A DNA stretch of 7,738 nt, from positions 1-7,738 of the forward strand of contig CAJOPI010000184.1 in the NCBI GenBank assembly GCA_905236275.1, written 5' to 3'. The translations under genes were made by a program, and so were the position numbers. Of the stretch, positions 1-4,569 are shown piece by piece. Source of the DNA: an uncultured Lachnospiraceae bacterium. Its GTDB lineage: Bacteria > Bacillota > Clostridia > Lachnospirales > Lachnospiraceae. Under the pieces are notes generated by a model. That model had not been told where the DNA came from, did no database searches, and saw only the letters and a program-made list of their open reading frames with translations. The stretch's first letter is position 1, and the number at the start of each line of letters is the position of its first letter.

Positions 1-234
1 ATTGAGAGTGACCAGTACATCGAGGATTATTTCGTTGCTGACTGCTTCATCAATCTCTATAGGATTTTGAAGTGTAATATCCTTTACTTCAGACGGATTA
101 AGTCCTTTGGCAGCACATATGAAAGATTTGAGCGCCATCTTGGATGTCTGCATGACATGATGAAACATTAGATCATTACGCAGGGTAATGTCAATCGGGC
201 CTGTTGCCAGGCTAAATGAATTTTTCTTTTGCAT
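1..234 (-). CDS. Rpn family PD-(D/E)XK nuclease / putative transposase, N-terminal part (runs off the left edge)
   Basis: An open frame of 78 codons starts at ATG 234 on the minus strand and stays open to base 1, so only the N-terminus is visible. It reads MQKKNSFSLATG..., then ITLRNDLMFHHVM, then KSFICAAKGLNPSEVKDITLQNPIEID, and ends EIILDVLVTLN. This order (start of 'NDLMF' type, a helical stretch, a 'L.P.EV..I...NP.E' segment, then 'ILDV.V') is typical of the Rpn/PDDEXK_2 family. In that family the Asp of ILDV (residue 72 here) begins the nuclease core. Family members promote RecA-independent recombination or DNA cleavage and are usually about 280-320 residues, so roughly a quarter is present. 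A Shine-Dalgarno GAGGA (plus-strand 243-247) sits 8 nt upstream of the ATG. A good promoter lies at 354-382. The frame shows no break. Whether the full gene is intact cannot be judged. Confidence 0.8.
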   Translation of the reverse strand, partial: MQKKNSFSLATGPIDITLRNDLMFHHVMQTSKMALKSFICAAKGLNPSEVKDITLQNPIEIDEAVSNEIILDVLVTLN

Positions 235-328
235 AATAATTTTCCTCAAATTATTTTTCTAAAGGAATTCCCTTGATTTGTTTATAGATTAGTGGAACTG
301 CTTTGCCGGCAGCTGTTCCCAAGATAGG

Positions 329-347
329 CGTCTTGAATGACAAGACG
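329..347. repeat. Perfect inverted repeat CGTCTTG-N5-CAAGACG
   Basis: Left arm 329-335 and right arm 341-347 are exact reverse complements with a 5-nt loop. The outer edge coincides with the predicted start point of the minus-strand transcript. It could be an mRNA-stabilising 5' hairpin or an operator overlapping +1. There is no T-tract on either side, so it is not an intrinsic terminator. Confidence 0.6.
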
Positions 348-353
348 AAAGTT

Positions 354-382
354 ATAATAACATGAATGTATACATAATGCAA
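354..382 (-). promoter_or_regulatory. Sigma-A-type promoter for the Rpn-family gene
   Basis: Read on the minus strand, TTGCAT (plus 377-382) is separated by 17 bp from TATTAT (plus 354-359). Both boxes match 5 of 6 consensus positions. Transcription would begin near 347, giving a leader of about 110 nt before ATG 234. A perfect 7-bp hairpin (329-347) would form at the very 5' end of that transcript. Confidence 0.6.
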
Positions 383-390
383 GAGGAAAA

Positions 391-420
391 TTGACAAACT
401 GTATTTATAGCAAATGTTAT
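391..420 (+). promoter_or_regulatory. Upstream candidate promoter of the esterase gene
   Basis: A consensus TTGACA (391-396) is followed after 18 bp by TGTTAT (415-420), a 4 of 6 match to TATAAT. The -10 box lies inside the inverted repeat 410-430, so a protein bound there would block this promoter. It is weaker than the second candidate at 440-468. Confidence 0.4.
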
Positions 421-430
421 TGACATTTGC
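410..430. repeat. Operator-like inverted repeat GCAAATGT-N5-ACATTTGC
   Basis: Two perfect 8-bp arms (410-417 and 423-430) flank a 5-bp spacer. This is a typical size for a dimeric helix-turn-helix repressor or activator site. It overlaps the -10 of the upstream plus-strand promoter. It also lies about 45-65 bp before the start predicted for the downstream promoter, and close to the minus-strand promoter. The regulator is not visible in the window. Confidence 0.5.
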
Positions 431-439
431 CTTGTTTTC

Positions 440-468
440 TTGCATTCGGCTCTTTCTGATGCTAAAAT
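440..468 (+). promoter_or_regulatory. Main candidate promoter of the esterase gene (extended -10)
   Basis: TTGCAT (440-445) is 17 bp from TAAAAT (463-468), and the -10 is preceded by TGC, an extended TGn element. Start would be near 475, leaving a leader of about 44 nt to ATG 519. This is the best plus-strand promoter in the divergent region. Confidence 0.6.
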
Positions 469-505
469 TCAGGCATAGACTGCTTAACAGATGTTTTTTT
501 CAAAC

Positions 506-512
506 GAGGAGA
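506..512 (+). promoter_or_regulatory. Ribosome binding site that fixes the esterase start
   Basis: GAGGAGA lies 6 nt before ATG 519. It decides against the in-frame ATG at 414, which lies inside the promoter region. Confidence 0.75.
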
Positions 513-518
513 ATATTT

Positions 519-1427
519 ATGTCTGAAGCAAGTGAAAGAATGAGAAGAGAGAGCAGCATTAATGATGCGAAGCGTGATAAGGGGCTGACCACACCGAAAG
601 GGGTCAGGCGTTTTAATGATATTGTTTACGGGGATAATGAGTCGGTGCACAGGCTTGACTGCATGAGACCGGCTGATTCCGGTATGGAAAAGATTCCCGT
701 CATAGTCGTGGTTCATGGCGGCGGATGGGTATACGGAGACAAGGATTTGTATCAGTATTATGCCTGTACACTTGCGGAACGGGGATTTGCAGTTGTTTGC
801 TACAGCTACTCTCTTGCACCGGAATACACTTTTCCGGCATCCTTCGTGGATACAAACAATGTGATAAGCTGGATGTATGACAATGCAGATAAGTATGGCC
901 TGGATATGGATAAGGTCTGTCTTGCGGGTGATTCTGCGGGGGCACATATGACAGGGATTTATACTGCGATCTGTACGGATGAGAAATATGCGTCAGAAAT
1001 AGGAATAAAGGTGCCGAATAATTTCAAGCCCAAAGCTATATTTATGAACTGCGGAAAATATACCTTTAAGCAGGAAAAGGCTGCTGATAATATAAGCGCA
1101 GACAGTGTGAATGATTACGAACTGATGGGGGATCTGATGGGGCATCCTGCGACGGATGAGGAGCTTGACAGGATCGATGTGCTTAAACATGTAAATGCTT
1201 CATTTCCGCCTGCGTTTATAATGTCTTCCCATGGAGATTTCCTGCTCGACCAACAGCCCATGCTTGTGGAGGCCTACGAAAAATATCATTTGAAATATGA
1301 AAGCCGCATTTATGGAAGCGAGTCAGAGCCTCTTTTCCATGTATTTCATCTGGATATGAATTTAGCAATCGGGCAGAAATGCAATGATGATGAATGCGAA
1401 TTTTTCAGAAAGGTGCTCAATTCTTAA
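519..1427 (+). CDS. Alpha/beta-hydrolase fold esterase/lipase (HSL / acetyl-esterase type)
   Basis: A 302-residue predicted cytosolic serine hydrolase. The oxyanion-hole motif HGGGW is at residues 66-70, after a beta strand (PVIVVV). The nucleophile elbow GDSAG is at 137-141, with Ser139 the likely catalytic serine. Asp240 (in SSHGDFLLD) and His274 (in LFHVFH) complete the probable triad. This order and the HGGG motif fit the hormone-sensitive-lipase / family IV esterases and the related BD-FAE group, which cleave short-chain acyl or acetyl esters from small molecules or sugars. The substrate cannot be read from sequence. The start at 519 is chosen because GAGGAGA (506-512) sits 6 nt upstream. 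An in-frame ATG at 414 would add 35 residues that overlap the promoter and look non-coding. The length is usual for the family. The gene appears monocistronic, and its stop codon overlaps that of the convergent kinase gene. Confidence 0.85.
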   Translation: MSEASERMRRESSINDAKRDKGLTTPKGVRRFNDIVYGDNESVHRLDCMRPADSGMEKIPVIVVVHGGGWVYGDKDLYQYYACTLAERGFAVVCYSYSLAPEYTFPASFVDTNNVISWMYDNADKYGLDMDKVCLAGDSAGAHMTGIYTAICTDEKYASEIGIKVPNNFKPKAIFMNCGKYTFKQEKAADNISADSVNDYELMGDLMGHPATDEELDRIDVLKHVNASFPPAFIMSSHGDFLLDQQPMLVEAYEKYHLKYESRIYGSESEPLFHVFHLDMNLAIGQKCNDDECEFFRKVLNS

Positions 1428-2164
1428 ATGAATAATTCTAAATCAGCCTTCTTCGTTTTTTCGAGACAAAGGCTGACATTTCTCATATCGCTGTAATTTA
1501 CGTGATTCTGGGCTTCTTCATAGCTGCTTCCGCTGGCGATTTTCCTTTCAAGGAGACGCTTGCGGAGCAGTTCGGCATCAGCCCTGATGGAAATTGTATA
1601 ATCTGCGAAGACGGACAGCTCGCGCCATCCGTCTTCATCAAGAAGAAGATAATTACCCTCGATTATAACAATATCTGAGCTTACAAAAAGCGCATCCTCG
1701 GTGGGATTGTGCAGAAGACGGTTGTAGACGGGCCAGCCGCAGTTCTCGCCGGAAGCTATTTTTGAGATTTTATCTTTAAGTTTTTCCAGCTCAAAGGTTA
1801 TCGGAGCCCCTTTAATCTTAACCATCGGAACTTCGATTCCATCAACGATTGTTGTGTGGGAGGTGAGGTATTCCTGCCGTCTGTGAAAACCATCCATGCC
1901 AATCACCTGAATCTCGGGCAGGTCATCATTTGTATCTGATAAGTTCTTCAGAAAGCTTAAGAGAGTGCTTTTTCCGGCTCCGGGAGGTGCGGCAAGCATG
2001 GCAATAACACGTCTTCCCTTTGCTTTTCTGATTTCGCCAAGTTTTTTCAATAAAGGAATAAAAATCTCATTAACATCTTTTTCGCTGTAAGAAGCCTCTA
2101 CGTCAATTCCATTTATATTAACCGCATATTTTATCATAATCTGACCAGCTCGAAATCCTTTCAA
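1424..2164 (-). CDS. P-loop nucleoside/nucleotide kinase family protein (YggC/uridine-kinase-like)
   Basis: A 246-residue cytosolic P-loop phosphotransferase. The Walker A loop APPGAGKS is at residues 59-66, with Lys65 and Ser66. GMDGFHRR (89-96) is the substrate-side motif seen in uridine-kinase, pantothenate-kinase and YggC-like enzymes. KGAPITFELEKL (118-129) is typical of this group. GWPVYNR (143-149) is the equivalent of the substrate-binding 'YDR' region. IIEGNYLLL (167-175) is the Walker-B-like strand, and a lid with RKRLLER (201-207) follows. Family members phosphorylate a nucleoside, vitamin or sugar with ATP, and the substrate here is unknown. The start is taken as TTG 2164, because AGAAGGA lies 10 nt upstream. 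ATG at 2137 (residue 10) has no nearby Shine-Dalgarno. The gene converges on the esterase and is divergent from the unknown gene at 2313. No strong promoter is visible upstream. A weak one (TGTTCA, 17 bp, TAAAAA on the minus strand) overlaps one of the AGCT palindromes. Confidence 0.8.
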   Translation of the reverse strand: MKGFRAGQIMIKYAVNINGIDVEASYSEKDVNEIFIPLLKKLGEIRKAKGRRVIAMLAAPPGAGKSTLLSFLKNLSDTNDDLPEIQVIGMDGFHRRQEYLTSHTTIVDGIEVPMVKIKGAPITFELEKLKDKISKIASGENCGWPVYNRLLHNPTEDALFVSSDIVIIEGNYLLLDEDGWRELSVFADYTISIRADAELLRKRLLERKIASGSSYEEAQNHVNYSDMRNVSLCLEKTKKADLELFI

Positions 2165-2174
2165 CAGTATGTTT

Positions 2175-2181
2175 TCCTTCT
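2175..2181 (-). promoter_or_regulatory. Ribosome binding site supporting the TTG start of the kinase gene
   Basis: On the minus strand AGAAGGA ends 10 nt before TTG 2164. The alternative ATG at 2137 has its nearest purine-rich run (AAAGGA) about 18 nt away, which is too far. The TTG start is therefore preferred. Confidence 0.5.
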
Positions 2182-2197
2182 GTTCCTAAGTTTAACA

Positions 2198-2238
2198 TTT
2201 TTAGCTGAAAAAGAAAACTATGAACAGATTTAGCTAAA
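2198..2238. repeat. Pair of AGCT-centred palindromes in the divergent intergenic region
   Basis: A perfect 10-bp palindrome TTTAGCTAAA is at 2229-2238, and a near-perfect one, TTTTTAGCTGAAAAA, is at 2198-2212. Their centres are 29 bp apart, close to three helical turns. They lie between the kinase gene and the unknown gene, so they could be paired operator half-sites. An AT-rich chance origin is possible. Confidence 0.35.
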
Positions 2239-2297
2239 GTATTTCCATATTTTTTCCGATATAGTATTGAGTGCATTAGACCGGGGCTTGATAGGAT

Positions 2298-2306
2298 AGG
2301 ATGGTG
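2298..2306 (+). promoter_or_regulatory. Ribosome binding site deciding between two starts (2301 and 2313)
   Basis: AGGATGGTG is AGGAGGTG with one extra T and lies 6 nt before ATG 2313. The other in-frame ATG, 2301, is embedded in this site and has only AGG directly abutting it. ATG 2313 is therefore the better start. Confidence 0.5.
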
Positions 2307-2312
2307 ATTCTT

Positions 2313-2882
2313 ATGGCATTGGCGGGAATGGATATACTTACAAAGCAGTACGACGGCAATTTCGCCGCATTCGTGGAGGACTATAAGGAAGCGAATAAGA
2401 TTACGGCAAAGCAGCTAAAAGACTCTAAGGACTGGCGGACTATGTCAGAGGATGAGTGGAAGAAGACTCTTGAAAGCTTTGATAAATATGTCGAGGCGTG
2501 GCAGGAGGAAATGGACAGAAAGATAGAAAAGCAGCAGGAGGCAGGCGAAAAAGCGGCGCTTAAGGCTCCGCCCGGAATGAGGTCGATTGCAGCTTCACAG
2601 GCAATGCTCGCAGTTGCGGCATCAGGCTTTTACACAGGAAATTTTGTCGGAACGGAAACCGAGCCGGTGGAAGAGGAGGAAGGTTCGATTGACCACGAAA
2701 AGAACTGGACAAAAAGGCTGAAAACCGATGACCAGCTTATATTTCGTATGGCAAAGGAAGCCCAGACAGCAGAAAATGATGCGATGAGGGCCGTTTCCAT
2801 GGACACAAAAAGGGTGCACTATATGGACGGAGAAAGCTCTGAGGTTCTGTGGGATAAAAAGTTCAGGAATGAATATATTTGA
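2313..2882 (+). CDS. Unrecognised charged, partly coiled-coil protein
   Basis: A 189-residue protein from the preferred start (193 from ATG 2301) with no family I can name. No convincing signal peptide or membrane helix is present. It begins MALAGMDILTKQYDGNF. A Trp-, Lys- and Glu-rich helical section follows (DWRTMSEDEW, then WQEEMDRKIEKQQEAGEK, about residues 40-80), likely an amphipathic or coiled-coil helix. An Ala-rich stretch (SIAASQAMLAVAASGF, about 91-106) is next, then an acidic patch (EPVEEEEG) and a charged C-terminus ending NEYI. The frame is intact, the codon use matches the neighbours, and a strong hairpin follows at once, so it is probably a real gene. It lies just before the EndoU lipoprotein on the same strand. 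A role with that system, such as adaptor or chaperone, is only a guess. Confidence 0.65.
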   Translation: MALAGMDILTKQYDGNFAAFVEDYKEANKITAKQLKDSKDWRTMSEDEWKKTLESFDKYVEAWQEEMDRKIEKQQEAGEKAALKAPPGMRSIAASQAMLAVAASGFYTGNFVGTETEPVEEEEGSIDHEKNWTKRLKTDDQLIFRMAKEAQTAENDAMRAVSMDTKRVHYMDGESSEVLWDKKFRNEYI

Positions 2883-2891
2883 ATAACTTTG

Positions 2892-2900
2892 TGATATACT
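2892..2900 (+). promoter_or_regulatory. Possible extended -10 promoter for the EndoU lipoprotein gene
   Basis: TGATATACT is an extended -10 (TGn plus TATACT, 5 of 6) with no good -35 at 17 bp. An alternative is TTGAAT (2880-2885), 16 bp, then CATAAT (2902-2907). Either would start transcription inside the hairpin loop, about 55-60 nt before ATG 2971. The promoter would then overlap the left arm of the terminator. Confidence 0.35.
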
Positions 2901-2946
2901 CATAATGAACATTTTAGAGAAATGCTTGTTATGAGTATATTTTTAT
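2894..2946 (+). terminator. Long hairpin with T-tract after the unknown gene
   Basis: A perfect 12-bp stem (2894-2905 with 2929-2940; arms ATATACTCATAA / TTATGAGTATAT) encloses an inner 5-bp stem CATTT/AAATG (2910-2914 with 2920-2924) and a TAGAG loop. The intervening bases mostly pair through wobbles. TTTTTAT follows the right arm. The stem is AT-rich, so it is a long but only moderately stable intrinsic terminator. It starts 12 nt after the preceding stop codon. Confidence 0.6.
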
Positions 2947-2970
2947 GTAAATTTTAAGGGAGAGATTTTT

Positions 2971-3654
2971 ATGAAAAGAAGAGTAGCTACAGCTTTATCG
3001 GCGCTTATCCTGTCTGTGGGACTGATGGGATGCGCTCTGGCAGAAGGAGAGGACGGAAGCTCTTTAGCGATAATCGGTGGTGCGGACGGACCAACTTCAA
3101 TATTTTTAGGACCCGGCAGTACGGAGAAAGACATATCAACAGAAGCTGCTTCGGAAACAGAAGGCAATACAGAATCAGAGGAAAGTAAAGCGGAAGTGGA
3201 AGAAACAGTTAGTGAAACAGAACAACTTTATACGGAAGCAGACTTAAAATCCTTAAAGAATACGGAGATTTTTCTGCCGTCTGCAATAGAGCATATCTTT
3301 ATCGGAAGCATCAACAAAAAAGGTAATGCAACAGGATATCATTACGAGGGCATTGAAGATTCTTTGGGAGAGGTTATAGAGGGAACAAGAAGCAAGCCTG
3401 ACAGCTTCGGGGTTTACAGCGGTAAGATAAGAATTAACGGTATAAATAAAAGCGGAAACAAGGGTTATTCGACCTTTTACCCTGAAGATATGTCCCCGCA
3501 GGAAGTGATTGACGCAATAGGTGAAGCTTATGAATCGAGAGAGCTTTTGAGCGGAAACTTATATGCAGGACTTACGGAAGAAGGCATGGAGATTGACATG
3601 GCTCTTACGGATGATGATAAGATAATCACTGCATATCCTGTGATGGAGGACTAA
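2971..3654 (+). CDS. Lipoprotein with C-terminal bacterial EndoU ribonuclease domain (probable toxin)
   Basis: A 227-residue exported lipoprotein. Residues 1-20 are a signal peptide (basic MKRR, hydrophobic core) ending in lipobox LMGC, with Cys21 to be lipidated. Residues 32-46 carry LAIIGGADGPTSIFLG, a motif otherwise typical of sodium-pumping decarboxylase beta subunits. Residues 50-88 are a low-complexity Ser/Thr/Glu linker. Residues about 104-227 match bacterial EndoU nucleases: EHIFIG with His108, GYHYEG with His124, GVYSGKIRI with Lys152, STFYP (167-171), VIDAIGEAY (179-187) and TAYP with Thr220 and Tyr222. The 16-residue His-His spacing equals that of Xenopus XendoU (His162, His178), and the Thr-x-Tyr near the end corresponds to its C-terminal substrate-contact motif. 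EndoU domains cut RNA at uridines and are common toxin warheads in bacterial competition systems. GGGAGAG lies 6 nt before the ATG. The gene is coupled to the small gene downstream. The delivery route is not evident, because no LXG, WXG or CdiA-type N-terminus is present. Confidence 0.8.
   Translation: MKRRVATALSALILSVGLMGCALAEGEDGSSLAIIGGADGPTSIFLGPGSTEKDISTEAASETEGNTESEESKAEVEETVSETEQLYTEADLKSLKNTEIFLPSAIEHIFIGSINKKGNATGYHYEGIEDSLGEVIEGTRSKPDSFGVYSGKIRINGINKSGNKGYSTFYPEDMSPQEVIDAIGEAYESRELLSGNLYAGLTEEGMEIDMALTDDDKIITAYPVMED
3645..3650 (+). promoter_or_regulatory. Ribosome binding site inside the end of the EndoU gene
   Basis: GGAGGA overlaps the last codons of the EndoU gene, just before its TAA at 3652-3654, and is 8 nt from ATG 3659. 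It implies translational coupling, which keeps the partner protein in step with the nuclease. Confidence 0.75.
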
Positions 3655-3658
3655 GAGA

Positions 3659-4030
3659 ATGATAAAACATGAGTTTAAGATTAAGGAAATCCATAATAAA
3701 AACAAGACGAGGGTGAGAAAACGGATAACAATAAGCTTTGAAGAGGAAGGTTATGAGCTGCTTGCAGTTTTTATAAGCTCGGAGCTTAAGAATTTTTATG
3801 AGATGATCCTTCCGAAAATAGAAAGCGTCTGCAGCGGAGAAAGCGAGTCCGAGGAATTATACGGAAACAGGTGCAGCCTGAAGGTCGGCGCGGAAAAGGC
3901 TTTTATTGAGGATGACAATGATGAGGATGTTCTTCCGTCTGTGGAAATAGCAACGAAAGACCTGCTGGAATTAATAAAAGAATGGAAAGACAAAAAAGAT
4001 GTATTAAAAAACGGGAATAACCAGCTTTGA
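3659..4030 (+). CDS. Small cytosolic acidic protein, candidate immunity protein to the EndoU nuclease
   Basis: A 123-residue protein with no signal peptide or membrane segment, starting 4 nt after the EndoU stop codon. A basic N-terminus (KIKEIHNKNKTRVRKR) leads into ITISFEEEGYELLAVFISSEL. A helix ELKNFYEMILPKIESV comes next, then LYGNRCSLKVGAEKAFI, an acidic run EDDNDED (84-90), and VEIATKDLLELIKEWKDKK at the end. The layout of alternating strands, an acidic patch and a C-terminal helix ending in 'LI.EW' is like many small immunity proteins of polymorphic toxin loci. I cannot assign it to a numbered immunity family. Position directly after a toxin-like nuclease, tight coupling and cytosolic location are the main grounds. 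It would protect the cell against the nuclease of kin. Confidence 0.65.
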   Translation: MIKHEFKIKEIHNKNKTRVRKRITISFEEEGYELLAVFISSELKNFYEMILPKIESVCSGESESEELYGNRCSLKVGAEKAFIEDDNDEDVLPSVEIATKDLLELIKEWKDKKDVLKNGNNQL

Positions 4031-4033
4031 GGT

Positions 4034-4062
4034 TTGACGTATCGTTTACAAGCGAGTAAAAT
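4034..4062 (+). promoter_or_regulatory. Strong sigma-A-type promoter of the MATE operon
   Basis: TTGACG (4034-4039) is 17 bp from TAAAAT (4057-4062), 5 of 6 matches in each box. Transcription would start near 4069, giving a leader of about 105 nt before ATG 4174. It begins only 4 nt after the stop of the preceding gene, which shows that a new transcription unit starts here. Confidence 0.7.
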
Positions 4063-4079
4063 TAGGATTTGAAATATAT

Positions 4080-4145
4080 TTAAGATGCCAGGGGTTGTGG
4101 GAGCACGAAGTGCGGGACAATCCCTGGGATCACTTTTGACCTTAA
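4080..4145 (+). ncRNA. Structured leader RNA, candidate guanidine-IV (mepA-motif) riboswitch
   Basis: The leader folds into an 11-bp stem (4088-4098 with 4117-4127, one G-U pair). A purine-rich internal loop GGGA/GGG (4099-4102 and 4114-4116) and a 4-bp inner stem GCAC/GTGC with a GAA loop (4103-4113) sit above it. A small second hairpin follows at about 4128-4141, with loop ACTTTT. GAAG of loop 1 (4107-4110) can pair with CTTT of loop 2 (4133-4136). Outer TTAAG (4080-4084) can pair with CTTAA (4141-4145). From family knowledge, guanidine-IV riboswitches are two hairpins joined by a kissing loop and often precede MATE (mepA) genes. Here two MATE genes, one MepA-like, lie in the operon. I matched architecture and context, not a consensus sequence, so another regulatory RNA or an extragenic repeat hairpin remains possible. 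Confidence 0.5.
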
Positions 4146-4164
4146 CATCATATTTAAGAGGAGG
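4140..4164 (+). promoter_or_regulatory. Possible translational expression platform at the Shine-Dalgarno
   Basis: CTTAA (4141-4145) can pair downstream with TTAAG (4154-4158), which abuts the Shine-Dalgarno AGGAGG (4159-4164). C4140 could extend the helix to G4160 past a bulged A. The same CTTAA can instead pair upstream with TTAAG at 4080-4084. The two pairings are mutually exclusive, as expected for a switch acting on translation. No T-tract is present, so transcription attenuation is unlikely. The helix is short. Confidence 0.35.
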
Positions 4165-4173
4165 CGTAAAAAA

Positions 4174-4557
4174 ATGGCATGTTTTTTGGTATCAACGGCT
4201 GAGGCTGTGATAGTAAAGGCGGTTGAAAAGGTTGAGGAAAAGAGAGAGGTTAATCAAGAGGAAAAAAACGAAGAGGTTAAAATTCCTTTGAGTAAAAAAC
4301 TCAGCTGGCTTCGGTATATGCTGCTTGGGGGTTCCGTTCTTCTTGCTTTCGAGCATCTCTGGCATGGGGAGATAGTGCCCTGGTTCCCGTTCCTTACCGC
4401 GATGTCAGATCAGGCGGATGCAGCGGAGATGTTTCATGAGATGGCAACAGTGGGGGTATCGATGGCTGTTCTCGTTACGGCAGTATGGGTTGGAGTATGT
4501 GTAGCTGCCGATCTGATCGTAAAGAAAGCGTCGAAGGCGGCAGAGACAATAGTTTAA
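4174..4557 (+). CDS. Small membrane protein of the MATE operon, first gene
   Basis: A 127-residue protein of unknown function. The N-terminus MACFLVSTAEAVIVKAVEKV could form an amphipathic or short membrane helix. A highly charged stretch (EEKREVNQEEKNEEVK, 21-36) follows. Then come a membrane helix (about 46-62, RYMLLGGSVLLAFEHL), a Trp/His-containing segment HLWHGEIVPWFPFLTA (61-76) and a second membrane helix (about 91-114). A basic tail (KKASKAAETIV) closes the protein. The MACFLV start and the HLWHGEIVPW segment recall a conserved hypothetical protein I associate with Clostridia, but I cannot name a family. AGGAGG (4159-4164) gives a strong start signal. It is followed after 12 nt by another small membrane protein, and the two are probably partners. 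A transport or sensing role linked to the MATE pumps is inference. Confidence 0.75.
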   Translation: MACFLVSTAEAVIVKAVEKVEEKREVNQEEKNEEVKIPLSKKLSWLRYMLLGGSVLLAFEHLWHGEIVPWFPFLTAMSDQADAAEMFHEMATVGVSMAVLVTAVWVGVCVAADLIVKKASKAAETIV

Positions 4558-4569
4558 GGGGGAATTGTC

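Noticed and set aside
251..445. Minus-strand 64-codon frame with a hydrophobic segment (YSLSIFLLHYVYIHVI), faintly like the end of a family-3 acyltransferase.
   Set aside because: It overlaps the divergent promoters and inverted repeats and has no good ribosome site. The likeness covers only a dozen residues. A decayed acyltransferase remnant cannot be excluded but is not supported.
414..518. 35-residue N-terminal extension of the esterase from ATG 414.
   Set aside because: It lies across the promoter boxes and has no ribosome site, whereas ATG 519 has a strong one. The sequence is not like the family's N-terminus.
462..947. 161-codon minus-strand frame opposite the esterase.
   Set aside because: It is antisense to the esterase catalytic region and to its promoter, with no ribosome site or domain.
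4088..4127. Leader hairpin as an extragenic REP-like repeat, because it contains GGGACAATCCC.
   Set aside because: It lies between a strong promoter and a strong ribosome site, with matching pairing partners on both sides, so a leader-RNA role fits better. A genome-wide copy count would settle it.
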